Part shown: piece after piece, positions 52,913 to 63,599 of the stretch
Layout of the letters: the number at the start of each line of letters is the position of its first letter
Numbering within the stretch: position 1 is the stretch's first letter
Source: Methylomagnum ishizawai
GTDB lineage: Bacteria; Pseudomonadota; Gammaproteobacteria; Methylococcales; Methylococcaceae
Reading direction: 5' to 3'
Assembly: GCF_900155475.1 (NCBI RefSeq)
Contig: NZ_FXAM01000001.1
Location: 4,040,881-4,104,880, forward strand
DNA length: 64,000 nt
Made by a program: the position numbers and the translations under genes
Notes under the pieces: model-generated
The model's database searches: none
Told to the model about the DNA's origin: nothing
What the model saw: only the letters and a program-made list of their open reading frames with translations

Positions 52913-54636
52913 CGTCTTTCCGCACCCCTTCACGCTGAATTGGCATATAGCTCGGCGTAGCGGTTGCCGAGCAGGTCGAGGATTGTCCTGTGGTGGAGGT
53001 TGAGGCCAAGAACGAGGGTTTGGGAGTCCATGACTTTGAGCAGGCGGATGCCGGAAAAGTACTGGAAGACCCAGCGTGCGGTGGGGCACTGAGTGGCCTG
53101 GCCCTTCTGGTCGGGGAAGGATCGCTGGCTGATTTGCAGGGTCTGGCGGATCCGCCATTCGATGGCGGCGTAGATCAGCAAGCACAGGGTCATCACCATG
53201 AGCAAAGCCATCAGGCGGCGGGGCGATTTCAGGAACAGCGTGGAGGCAAGAAAGAGTGGGTCCTTCAAAAAACGGAATCCACGCTCGACCTTCTGTTGGC
53301 CCTTTTTGTAGAGGTCGATGACCCGGCCGTCGGGGAGCGCCTGGCCGTCCAGTTCGTTGGTGGCGACGATGAAGCAGCTTTTGCGGTCCAGCGCCTGGCG
53401 GTGGAGATCGATCCGGGAAGCCAGGCCCCCTTGGACGAAGTATTGGTGGGCGTCCGGTGGCTGGCCCTGGGCGGGACGCCCCTGCTTGGCGTAGCGGGGA
53501 CGGGCGAGGACCTGGGCGTCGTGGACCGAGGTGAGCTTGTGCTGCTTGCGGAAGGCGCACAAAGCGGCTTCGGCGTCCGCCGCGCAGGCGAAGGGGGTCC
53601 TTTGGAGCCGGTCGAAGGCTTTCCACTCGGCCTCGCCCTGGGCCAGGTGCCGTTTGCCCAAGGCCTTCCCCGCGCGGTGGCGGGCGGCCTGGGTATGCAC
53701 GACCAGCCAACGCTGCCGGATGCCGCCATGCGTAACGCACAGGCTCCGGAAGGCCAGTTCCTCCGGGCTCCGCGCCAGGTCGCCCGCCACCGCCAGGGTC
53801 AACTCGCGCGCCAGGCCGACGGTCTCCGGCACCCGGCTGATCCAGCCGAAGCCGTCCAATTCCCGCAGGGTTTCCCCGGTGTAGAGCGCGCTGTCGGCCA
53901 CCAGATATTCCAGCCCCACGTCGGTCCGCAATTGCCCAACATGGGCCGACACCGTCTGGCGGAAGTCGGCCTGGTCGCTGCTGTTCCCGCCGAGCGCCTT
54001 CATGAGCAAGGGAATCCCGGCTTCGTTCTCGCAGATGAACTGCGCCACCACCTGGTTCAAATCCGGCCGGTGGTCGCGGCTGTACCCCTGGGTGACGCGG
54101 ACGACTTCCGGCTCCTCCCCACCCTTGGGCTGGCCGTCGGTGTGCAGGCTGGTCGCGTCCAGGTGCCCCGTCCGGCACGCCAAGCCCAGCCGCTTCACCG
54201 CCTGCGCCGCCAGCGCGGCGAACAGTTCCGTGGGGCCGTACCGGTGGATGGCGTCCAGGGCGCGGCCCAACGCGTCGTCGTTCAGGTGCTCCGCGAGGAC
54301 GCCCGGCCCCAGCAGCCGTTCCACCGGCTTGTCCTGGAAAAACCGGGGCATCAGGTACAGCGTCCTCTGCACGAACCCCAGGCCGTTCAGGATCATCGCC
54401 TTCACCAACACGCCCACCGACAGCTTGCGCTGTCCATGGTCCTGCGGAACCAGGCGGTCGATCAGTTCCACCAACCCCAGTTCATCGACCATCCCCGCCA
54501 CCAAGCCCAGGTGATCGAGGTCCTGGACGGCATAGTCGGCGGCACCTCCTTCACCCGCCGCCGGGATCGAAACCGTCGAAGTCATGCTCCCTCACTCAGA
54601 AAAGGCCAAAGTGTAGGGCATGGGTGCGGAATGACG
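52913..54636 (-). mobile_element. IS1634-family insertion sequence, complete
   Basis: A 1724-bp element whose ends carry inverted repeats CGTCWTTCCGCACCC (one mismatch). It is flanked by a perfect 8-base target duplication GGTGAAGC (52905-52912 and 54637-54644). It carries one 551-residue transposase on the minus strand. The insertion lies at the VK codons of the primase-helicase. The perfect duplication and open transposase suggest a recent insertion. Confidence 0.9.
52930..54585 (-). CDS. IS1634-family transposase
   Basis: A 551-residue protein with an N-terminal DUF4277-like region (GLVAGMVDELGLVELIDRLV). The DDE catalytic core follows: the first Asp in GHLDATSLHTDGQ, YSRDHRPDLNQVV, VADSALYTGETL with the second Asp, and the late YKKGQQKVERGFRFLKDPL with the Glu. 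IS1634 transposases are of this length and have the same GYSRDHRPDL segment. The frame is uninterrupted, so it appears active. Confidence 0.9.
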   Translation of the reverse strand: MTSTVSIPAAGEGGAADYAVQDLDHLGLVAGMVDELGLVELIDRLVPQDHGQRKLSVGVLVKAMILNGLGFVQRTLYLMPRFFQDKPVERLLGPGVLAEHLNDDALGRALDAIHRYGPTELFAALAAQAVKRLGLACRTGHLDATSLHTDGQPKGGEEPEVVRVTQGYSRDHRPDLNQVVAQFICENEAGIPLLMKALGGNSSDQADFRQTVSAHVGQLRTDVGLEYLVADSALYTGETLRELDGFGWISRVPETVGLARELTLAVAGDLARSPEELAFRSLCVTHGGIRQRWLVVHTQAARHRAGKALGKRHLAQGEAEWKAFDRLQRTPFACAADAEAALCAFRKQHKLTSVHDAQVLARPRYAKQGRPAQGQPPDAHQYFVQGGLASRIDLHRQALDRKSCFIVATNELDGQALPDGRVIDLYKKGQQKVERGFRFLKDPLFLASTLFLKSPRRLMALLMVMTLCLLIYAAIEWRIRQTLQISQRSFPDQKGQATQCPTARWVFQYFSGIRLLKVMDSQTLVLGLNLHHRTILDLLGNRYAELYANSA

Positions 54637-56605
54637 GGTGAAGCGTTCCCGCGCCGAAGGCTGGCCCACCCTCGCCGCGCAAATCCCGACCAAGGACGGC
54701 AAGAAGCTGGATTGGAACGACCTCCTACAGCGCGGCAAGCTGACCGCCGAACACATGGAGGAATACCTCTATCACGGCGCGTTGCTCATCGCCGCCAGCG
54801 CCGCCGACAAGGCCCGGCTGGTCTACGCCAAAAAGGGCTGGAATAGCTTCCACCTGGATTTCAATTTCCGCCTGTACTGGTTTTCGGCGGACCTGGAAAA
54901 GCTCAACAAGACCACCGAGGAGCTACGCAAAACCCACACCGATTGGGACGATGACAAGCTGAAGGACGAGGCCATCAAGGCCGCTGGCACGATAGAGGAA
55001 ATCTGCGATTGCCTGCCCCAGGTCCTCTATTACATGGCCAGCGAAATCACGGACGACTACTGGTACTACGTCCGGGTGGAGTTCGACCACGGTGGCCCGC
55101 CGGTCAAGAGCGCCTTCACCGCCACCCAACTGCGCGAGAACACCGAGTTCCGCAAGCGCCTGTTCGCGGTCGCCGCCGGCGGAATCTGGACGGGCAAGCC
55201 AAACCAGCTTGAGCGCTGGCTGAAGCAGCAAACGCACGGCGTCCGCGTGGTGAAAACCATCGACTACGTGGGCTACGCCAAGGAATTCGGTGCCTGGATT
55301 TTCGCCGATGTCGCCATCCAAAACGGCAAGGTCTACCGGGCCAACGCCGAAGACTATTTCGAATTGGGCCGGGTCTCGGTCAAGAGCCTGTCCAAGTCGG
55401 TGGAACTCGACCTGAACACCGACCTGGCCGGGTTCTCGACCGATTGGCTCCCGCTGTTCTGGACCTGCTTCGGCGCCCACGGGTTGGCGGTCCTGTCCTT
55501 CTACTTCCTGTCCCTGTTCGCCGAACAGATATCCGCCAAGCTGAAGTTTTTCCCCTTCCTGGAAGTCATCGGCGAACCCGGTTCCGGCAAGTCCACCTGC
55601 ATCGAATTCGCGTGGAAGTTGTTCGGGCGAATCTGGGAGGGATTCGACCCCACCACCTCCAACGCCGCCGCCGTCGCCCGCTATTTCAATCAGGTTTCCG
55701 GCCTCCCCGTCGCCTTGATCGAAGGCGATAGGACCGTAGACCAGGCCACGGGCCGTCCGCAGAAGTCTTTCGAGTGGGACTCGACCAAGAAGCTCTACAA
55801 CCGCCGGGGTTTCAAGGCGCGCGGCGTCAAGAACGGCGGGAACGATGTGTACGACCCGCCCTTCCGCGGCACTTTGGCCGTGGTCCAGAACCATCCGATC
55901 CAAGCCGACAAGGCGACGTTGGAGCGCTTCATTCAAATCCCGTTCGACAAGAAAGGCCACACCGATACCACGCGGAACGCCGTCCGCAAGCTGGAAACCC
56001 TGGGCATGTCGGCCCTGTCCGGCTTCCTGGTGAAAGCCTGTTGCGCCGAAAAGGAGGTGCTGGAAACCTTCTTTGCCACCTTGCCCGAAATGGAAAAGCT
56101 GCTCGCGAAAGAACCCCTGCTGAAAACCTACCGGATCGTCATGCACCACGCCCTGTTGATCGCCGGTGTGCGGACCTTGCAGCGGGTTCTACCCATCACC
56201 GACGAACAATTCAGCGAAACCCTGTCGGTGCTGTTCTCCCTGGCCGTGAAGCGCCAGCGGGATATTTCCTCCGACCATCCGATCCTTGAAGCCTTCTGGG
56301 CATTGTTCCATGACATCGAGGACGCCGCGCCGGAAGACCAGCCCGCCCTGAACCACAGCCTGAACCCCAAGCTCATCGCCATCAACCTGACGGACTATGC
56401 CCAGTACGTCGGCAAGCATGGCTTGCAGTTCCAAGCTCCGAATATCTCCGATCTACGGCGGCTGTTCCCTGGTTCCACCACCCATAAATTCGTCGGCAAC
56501 AAGGTGGTCGATTCCGCTGTCCGCAAGGCACACAACGCGAAATGCATGAATAGCCAGCGGATGAGCGAGTCGGTGCGTTGCTGGGTATTCGAGAGGTAGG
56601 CCGCC

Positions 56606-56809
56606 ATGACCGTGAGCGTGTTTTTCGAGCTGTCCGACCGCTACGGCGATCCGCCGGTTTCCGGCGGCGGCTACAGGGTGGGTGCCCCCGGCGACACCAC
56701 GGCGGACCTTGCCGCCGATCTGCGGCGGCGCTACGGCCCGCGCCTGGTGCGCATGGTCGATGACCAGACGGGGCGGGAGATTTCAACAACGGGAGAACAA
56801 CAACGATGA
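56606..56809 (+). CDS. Small hypothetical protein
   Basis: A 67-residue protein starting 6 bases after the primase-helicase stop. It reads like an ATP-independent small beta/alpha protein (VFFELSDRYGDPPVSGGGYRVG) with no family I recognise. Its stop overlaps the start of the methylase fragment (ATGA). Confidence 0.4.
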   Translation: MTVSVFFELSDRYGDPPVSGGGYRVGAPGDTTADLAADLRRRYGPRLVRMVDDQTGREISTTGEQQR

Positions 56810-56910
56810 GAAAACAACTCCGATTGAACCTGTCCAGCGAGCTGATGGTGGACCTGTTCGCGGGCGGCGGCGGCGCGTCGTCCGGCATCGAGCGGGCCAC
56901 GGGCTTGACG
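56806..56910 (+). pseudogene. N-terminal fragment of a DNA cytosine methyltransferase
   Basis: The first ~35 codons give MVDLFAGGGGASSGIERATG, the SAM-binding motif I of C5-cytosine methylases (F-A-G-x-G-G). After that the reading frame is foreign, turning into a structured GC-rich leader. The catalytic PCQ and all later motifs are missing, so it has no activity. It was probably the ancestral methylase of the element or was carried in by recombination. Confidence 0.65.
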
Positions 56911-56925
56911 ATGCCTTCCATCCGG

Positions 56926-57184
56926 GCCTATGCTTTCCGCGCCGTCGCATTGCTGGCGGTCGGGTGTGGAAACCCGGATTGCATAGGCGCACAGCCCCCC
57001 ATTCAGCGCCTCGGGCTTTTTTTATGCCCGAGCTGCGTCCTTCGAGTGTTGACGGGCGGTGCGTGGGCACGCTTCGGCGTGGCCGGGAACCTATGCCCCG
57101 GTTTTCCACCCCATGCACCGTCCGTCGCCCATTCTCCGTGGAAAGAGAACGCGACGGCTCCAACCATCTGCATAGGAGTCCGTT
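56926..57184 (+). ncRNA. Structured leader region before the second Bro-N gene
   Basis: GCCTATGC (56926-56933) and GCATAGGC (56981-56988) form a perfect 8-bp outer stem. Further in, CTCGGGC and GCCCGAG (57010-57032) form a hairpin around a run of T. The bases resemble, from memory, the GC-rich structured leaders (ash/icd type) found in P4-like satellites. It may be a regulatory RNA controlling the following gene. The short frame through it is probably not translated. Confidence 0.4.
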
Positions 57185-57757
57185 ATGTCTAGTCACGCCC
57201 AAGTTGCGCCTATTCAGGGCGCGTCCGCACTTTCCGTTCTTGCCAATCCATTCCGCTTTCATGCCTTCGATGTTCGCACCGCCATTGGCCCCGATGGGGA
57301 ACCGTGGTTTTGCGCGAAAGATGTTTGCGAAGCCCTCGATATCGTTTGGTCTGGAGGTTCCAAAACAATTGGAAACCTTCCTGATCGCTGGAAAGGGGTC
57401 GTAAATCTCCCGACCCCTGGAGGCGTGCAAGATACCTTGCTTATTTCTTTGGCGGGCTGTTATCGCCTGATTTTTAGGAGCAACAAGCCTATCGCCGAGG
57501 AGTTTGCGGAATGGGTCTGCGAGGAAGTCCTGCCCGCCATTCATAAATATGGCTTCTACGGCAAGCTCGACTTCAAAGACATGGACAAGAACGTCCGTCG
57601 CATCACCGAGTTGTGCGAGTTGCTTCCCAACACCAAGCACCCCTTCGACCGTACCCAGAAAATCGCCGAGTTGCGTTACCGCAGCAACATGATGGGATGG
57701 CCGATGCCGGACCTGAATCTGTTGGAAAACGGCCAAACCACGTTGGAGGGCTTCTGA
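57185..57757 (+). CDS. Bro-N domain antirepressor-like protein
   Basis: A 190-residue protein with a Bro-N domain at ~20-125 (PWFCAKDVCEALDIVW, LAGCYRLIFRSNKPIAEEF, WVCEEVLPAIHKYGFYGK). The C-terminal ~60 residues are helical and charged. Bro-N proteins bind DNA and often act as antirepressors. It is different from the first Bro-N protein of the element in the C-terminal half. It starts 1-2 codons from GGAGTCC and is followed after one base by the next gene. Confidence 0.8.
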   Translation: MSSHAQVAPIQGASALSVLANPFRFHAFDVRTAIGPDGEPWFCAKDVCEALDIVWSGGSKTIGNLPDRWKGVVNLPTPGGVQDTLLISLAGCYRLIFRSNKPIAEEFAEWVCEEVLPAIHKYGFYGKLDFKDMDKNVRRITELCELLPNTKHPFDRTQKIAELRYRSNMMGWPMPDLNLLENGQTTLEGF

Positions 57758-57758
57758 C

Positions 57759-58184
57759 ATGGGTAGCCCGATAGACCAACTGTTTCCCCAGGAAACCCTC
57801 GCCGCGCTCCGCAACGCGCCGATGCCGCCCTACAAAGGCAGGGAACCCAGCGAGATCGAGCTTAAGCGCATCGAAAAGGCCATGGAGCAAGGCCGGTTCG
57901 ACGAACTTCCCGAAGACCTGCTCGACTGGGTTTGCTTGCGGTTGATGCCCAGCCTTTTCCGTTATGGCTGCTATCCGCCACCCACGAAGGACGTGGACAC
58001 GATCATCAGGGAAAGCCAGGCAATGCTCGCGATGATCGATGAATTGGAAGCCGCGCCGGACGAAGCGGCTCGGCGTCCGATTTTCGATCGGATCAAGGCG
58101 TTTTGCGAGGCGACGGGCCGGGAATATCCCGACGAGTCCCTGTTCGGCAAAACGATAGACGACCTCGCGCAGGAGGGTTTCTGA
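57759..58184 (+). CDS. Hypothetical protein of the integrative element
   Basis: A 141-residue acidic helical protein (EIELKRIEKAMEQGRFDELP, ETLAALRNAPMPPYKGREPS). No motif was recognised. It is packed between the Bro-N gene and the next small gene with 1-base gaps, so it belongs to the same transcript. It might be a partner or regulator of these. Confidence 0.5.
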   Translation: MGSPIDQLFPQETLAALRNAPMPPYKGREPSEIELKRIEKAMEQGRFDELPEDLLDWVCLRLMPSLFRYGCYPPPTKDVDTIIRESQAMLAMIDELEAAPDEAARRPIFDRIKAFCEATGREYPDESLFGKTIDDLAQEGF

Positions 58185-58185
58185 T

Positions 58186-58413
58186 ATGGAAGGCTCGCCC
58201 TACTACCGCCTGTCGGAAGAGCAGGAAGCCCGCATCGATAAGGTCCGCGGCTCCATGGCATTCATCGCGATGATGATCGACACCATACCGCCCGGCCATT
58301 CACCGCATATCGACGCGGATGGCCTCGCCTGCCTGCTTTCCATCCTCCTGGAACAGTTACCTACCGGGGCCGACCTGACCTATTCGTCCCGTCCTCCCGA
58401 AAACCAACCATAA
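58186..58413 (+). CDS. Small hypothetical protein
   Basis: A 75-residue protein (YYRLSEEQEARIDKVRGSM, HIDADGLACLLSILLEQL), helical, with no recognised family. It starts 1 base after the previous gene. Small proteins with a SILLEQL-like end are common in pseudomonad and methanotroph elements, but their role is unknown. Confidence 0.5.
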   Translation: MEGSPYYRLSEEQEARIDKVRGSMAFIAMMIDTIPPGHSPHIDADGLACLLSILLEQLPTGADLTYSSRPPENQP

Positions 58414-58470
58414 CCCATCCGGCCACAGGGACGTGGCGCTTTACCGCGAAATCGAAATGGAGCGTGTGGC

Positions 58471-58692
58471 GTGAACGCCGAAGCCAAGAATCCCAACCTG
58501 CTGACCGAACCCGAACTAATGGCCTGGCTCGGCTACAAGCGCCGCCTCGACCTCCTGGTGGCGCTGCGCGACCTGCGCATTCCCTACGCGCTGGGCAAAG
58601 GCGGCATCGTGGTATCCACAGTGCAGGCGGTCAACGCCGGGCTGTTGGGCACGGACGGGGTTAGAATGGAATCCGATCCCGTCGAATTCTGA
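58471..58692 (+). CDS. DUF4224 domain protein (excisionase-like position)
   Basis: A 73-residue protein from a GTG start. The pattern LLTEPELMAWLGYKRRLDLLVALRDLRIPYALGKGG matches DUF4224, a small helix-turn-helix-like family usually found right before phage integrases, where excisionases sit. It ends 10 bases before the integrase. It is the best candidate for an excision or directionality factor. Confidence 0.75.
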   Translation: MNAEAKNPNLLTEPELMAWLGYKRRLDLLVALRDLRIPYALGKGGIVVSTVQAVNAGLLGTDGVRMESDPVEF

Positions 58693-58702
58693 GGCGCTCC
58701 CC

Positions 58703-59752
58703 ATGGGCCGCAACCGCAAATCCAAAACCGACCAACGGCTCCCGCCTTATGTCTACCTCGCCAAGGGCCGGTATGTCTGGCGCGAATACAAAGACGGCAA
58801 GCTCGGGCGCGAGGTCGTGCTATGCCCTGGCGATACCCCTATTGCGAAAGTATGGGCCGCACATTCGGCTTTGATCGCCGAGGGCATCCCCCACCGCACA
58901 TTGCGATGGCTATTCGAGCAATACCAGGCCAGCCCCGTGTTCCAGCGCTTGGCCGTATCCACCCGCGCCGATTATGCGAAATACGCCCGCCGGATTGCCG
59001 ATTTCCCCTTGCGCAATGGCGACCCCTTCGGGTCCGTGGAACTCGACAAAATCACCCCCGGCACTTTGCGTAAATGGATGGACAAGCGCCTCGAAACCAG
59101 CGGCACGACCGTCAACCGGGAACTGGCGTTTATGGGCACCGCGTTCGGATGGGCGCTTGAACGGGATATTGTGAAAAGCAACCCGGCCAAGGGCGTGCGC
59201 AAAGAACCCGAGAAACCCCGCGACCGCTATGTCACTGACCACGATTACCAGATCGCCTATGCCGCTGCGGCGAAATATCCCTACTTGCAACCCATTATGG
59301 AACTGGCCTACCTGTGCCGGATGCGATTGTGCGAGGTGCTGGACTTGACGCGGGCCAACCTTGACGCCGAGGGCGTGCGGGTGGTGCGGCGCAAAGGCTC
59401 CAAGGCCAACTTGACGCTCTGGACGCCGAGGCTACGCGCCGCCGTGGACGCTGCCCAGGCGCTGTCCAGAAAGGTGGTGCCGATAGACGATGCGCTGGCC
59501 TACCTGATACCGGGGGATGGCGGAGGGCGGATGCGGGAATCCACCGTGCAAACGGCCTGGCAACGGATCATACCGGGGCTGGCCGCCAATGGGGAGCTAG
59601 AACGGTTCACCCTGCATGATTTGAAAGCGAAAGGTATCAGCGATACCGAGGAAGGGGAGCGCCGGGCCGGCGCCGGACACATGGACGGGCGGATCACCGA
59701 GCGGGTTTATAACCGGAAGTTGGTACCGGTGAAGCCGAGCGGAAAAGAGTAA
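58703..59752 (+). CDS. Tyrosine-family site-specific integrase
   Basis: A 349-residue integrase. An N-terminal arm-binding region (~1-70) and SAM-like core-binding domain (~75-165) precede the catalytic domain. The catalytic residues are visible as the first Arg in YLCRMRLCEVLDL (~207), His in TLHDLKAKG (with Lys where Arg is common), the second His in GHMDGRITE, and the nucleophilic Tyr in ERVYNRK (~335). Its 3' end lies 68 bases from the 3' end of tRNA-Ile2, the classical place for integration. A remnant of a related integrase lies at 39091-40213. Confidence 0.93.
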   Translation: MGRNRKSKTDQRLPPYVYLAKGRYVWREYKDGKLGREVVLCPGDTPIAKVWAAHSALIAEGIPHRTLRWLFEQYQASPVFQRLAVSTRADYAKYARRIADFPLRNGDPFGSVELDKITPGTLRKWMDKRLETSGTTVNRELAFMGTAFGWALERDIVKSNPAKGVRKEPEKPRDRYVTDHDYQIAYAAAAKYPYLQPIMELAYLCRMRLCEVLDLTRANLDAEGVRVVRRKGSKANLTLWTPRLRAAVDAAQALSRKVVPIDDALAYLIPGDGGGRMRESTVQTAWQRIIPGLAANGELERFTLHDLKAKGISDTEEGERRAGAGHMDGRITERVYNRKLVPVKPSGKE

Positions 59753-59778
59753 TTTTTCGGAAAGATTTTCGGAAAGAA

Positions 59779-59816
59779 AAAAGGCTTGCCCGGAAAAACC
59801 GCGCAAGCCTTTGATT
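59779..59816 (-). terminator. Terminator-like hairpin after tRNA-Ile2
   Basis: AGGCTTGC and GCAAGCCT form a perfect 8-bp stem with a 14-base loop and flanking A and T runs, just beyond the tRNA 3' end. The stem is the same as in the terminator at 1354-1386 after tRNA-Asn, so it is probably the tRNA unit's own terminator. Confidence 0.7.
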
Positions 59817-59820
59817 TGCT

Positions 59821-59897
<77 letters not shown>

Positions 59898-59914
59898 TGA
59901 ATGAAGCGCGTATT

Positions 59915-61732
<1,818 letters not shown>

Positions 61733-61823
61733 CCCAACCCGCTCGGCTATTTATGGTGAGACTTTCCTATACCCAAATTCCCCATGAGTTCCCAAATCGC
61801 ACAAACCTATCGCTTGCCTCCCG

Positions 61824-63560
61824 TTATTTGATTTCCCCCAACAAAGTCAATAATTCTTCCCGCTCCTCGGAGCTTAAGACCGTCAATGGCTTGCTTTGCA
61901 GTTCATCGTACCTCTGGGCTTTGAGTTGCTTTTCGAGCTTCAACAGGGTATCGGCAAAGACTTCCGGTATTTTCTCGGGCGACACCTGAGTATCGAAGCC
62001 CAGCAGCGCCGCGACGGTCCTGGCGTCCTGGGAATCCCGGAAATACTCCAGGATCGCGCCCGGCGTGAGGCCGGGGTGTTGGTCCAGCAGGCCGAGAATT
62101 TGGGCGGCGAGTCGGCCCCCTTTCCCGGTTTGGATCAGGTGCTGGCGGGTTGGTGCGGCGATGGCGGCGGCGAGCTGCGGATTTTGCAGGAGCAAAGCCA
62201 AACACAACCTTAACAAGGAAGGTGGGCCGCGCTTGCCGCCGCCACGCCGGGTTCCGACAAGCTTAGCCGAATTACGGGGCGATTCTAACGGCGTCTGGCC
62301 GGCCAGTTCCATCAGTCGTTTCTGCATCATTTCGCGCAGTTCGCCGGAAGGCATTTGCTTGATCAAGGGTTTGGCCTGATTGATGAGGCCCGCCTGGTCC
62401 CCGGTATTGCCGGCCATGGCCGTGAGGTTCAGCCCTTGCGTCAGCCGCTCGAAGAAATAATGCGAGAACGGCTTGGCGTTCTTGATCCGCGCCAGGAAAG
62501 CCTCGGTGCCTTCTTCCCGCACCAGCGAATCGGGATCGTGCTGCTCGGGCAGGATCAGGAAGCGCAATTGCCGCCCATCGCGCAGGGCGGGCAGGCTGGC
62601 TTCCAGGGCTTTCCAGGCCGCGTTGCGCCCCGCCGTGTCGCCGTCGAAGCAAAACACCAATTCGCCAGCGTAGCGGAATAACAGGTTGATGTGGTCGCCG
62701 GAAGTGGCGGTGCCGAGCGTGGCGACGGCGTTGGGGATGCCGAACTGCGCCAACGCGATCACGTCCATATAGCCCTCGACCACCAGGACGAATTCGGGTT
62801 TCCTGACCGCGTTCAGCAACTCATAGAGTCCATAGACTTCGTGGCTTTTTTTAAATGTGGCGGTTTCGGGGGAATTCAAGTATTTGGGCACCCCATCGCC
62901 CAGCACCCGCCCGCCGAAGCCCACCACCCGCCCGCGGCGGTCGCGGATGGGAAAGACCACGCGGTCACGGAACCAATCGTAGGCGGTGCCACCCTCCTTG
63001 ACGGTGACGAGGCCCGCCGCCTTCAGCGTGTCCAGCGGGAAATCCTGGGGCAGGACGCGGTAGCCGGGTGGGGCGTAACCCAAGCGATAGCGTTGGGCGA
63101 TCTCGCCAGTGACGCCGCGGCCTTTCAGGTATTCGACGGCGCGGGCGGCTTCGGGATGGGTTTTGAGCTGGGTTTGGTAGCAGCGGGCGGCCCAATCCAG
63201 CACGGCGTATAAATCGGCGGTCGGTTCCGGGCGCGGCGTGTCGGGTTTACCGGGGCGCGGTTCCTCGGGGATTTTGAGTCCGGCCGTATCGGCCAGGGTT
63301 TCCATGGCCTCGCGGAAACTCAGGCGGTCGTATTCCATCAGGAAGCCAATGGCGTTGCCGCTGGCCCCGCAGCCGAAGCAATGATAGAACTGCTTGTCGC
63401 GACTGACCGAGAAGCTGGGGGATTTCTCGTTGTGGAAGGGGCAGCGGGCTATGAAGTTGCCGCCCGAGCGCTTGAGGGGAACCCGCGCGTCGATCAGTTC
63501 GACCAGATCGACGCGGGCGAGGACTTCTTGGATGAAGTGTTCGGGAATCTTGCCGGCCAT
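61824..63560 (-). CDS. dnaG: DNA primase DnaG
   Basis: A 578-residue primase. The N-terminal zinc site is C40-x2-H43 and C61-x2-C64 (ARCPFHNEKSPSF, YHCFGCGASG). The TOPRIM RNA-polymerase core spans ~150-420 (VLVVEGYMDVIALAQFG, FCFDGDTAGRNAAWKA with the metal-binding acids). The C-terminal helicase-binding domain (~440-578) is less conserved. DnaG makes RNA primers at the replication fork with DnaB. It lies 39 bases downstream of yqeY. Confidence 0.97.
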   Translation of the reverse strand: MAGKIPEHFIQEVLARVDLVELIDARVPLKRSGGNFIARCPFHNEKSPSFSVSRDKQFYHCFGCGASGNAIGFLMEYDRLSFREAMETLADTAGLKIPEEPRPGKPDTPRPEPTADLYAVLDWAARCYQTQLKTHPEAARAVEYLKGRGVTGEIAQRYRLGYAPPGYRVLPQDFPLDTLKAAGLVTVKEGGTAYDWFRDRVVFPIRDRRGRVVGFGGRVLGDGVPKYLNSPETATFKKSHEVYGLYELLNAVRKPEFVLVVEGYMDVIALAQFGIPNAVATLGTATSGDHINLLFRYAGELVFCFDGDTAGRNAAWKALEASLPALRDGRQLRFLILPEQHDPDSLVREEGTEAFLARIKNAKPFSHYFFERLTQGLNLTAMAGNTGDQAGLINQAKPLIKQMPSGELREMMQKRLMELAGQTPLESPRNSAKLVGTRRGGGKRGPPSLLRLCLALLLQNPQLAAAIAAPTRQHLIQTGKGGRLAAQILGLLDQHPGLTPGAILEYFRDSQDARTVAALLGFDTQVSPEKIPEVFADTLLKLEKQLKAQRYDELQSKPLTVLSSEEREELLTLLGEIK

Positions 63561-63599
63561 CGTTCATGATCCGGCGGGAGGCACGGTGCCCTGCGGCAG

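Larger units (their letters stand above)
52189..56599 (+). pseudogene. Primase-helicase of the element, interrupted by an IS1634-family element
   Basis: Bases 52189-52912 and 54645-56599 join without frame change into one ~892-residue protein once the IS and one target copy are removed. The N-terminal half has a zinc-binding primase domain (Cys31, Cys34, Cys51, Cys57 in CPECGKK and CNRINHCGY) and a TOPRIM domain (FITEGIFDAMAL, WALDSDKAGKKY). The C-terminal half has a P-loop helicase domain (VIGEPGSGKSTC, ~551-558; LIEGDRTVDQ). Such fused primase-helicases replicate P4-like satellites and many phages. With the gene split, autonomous replication is probably lost. Confidence 0.85.
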
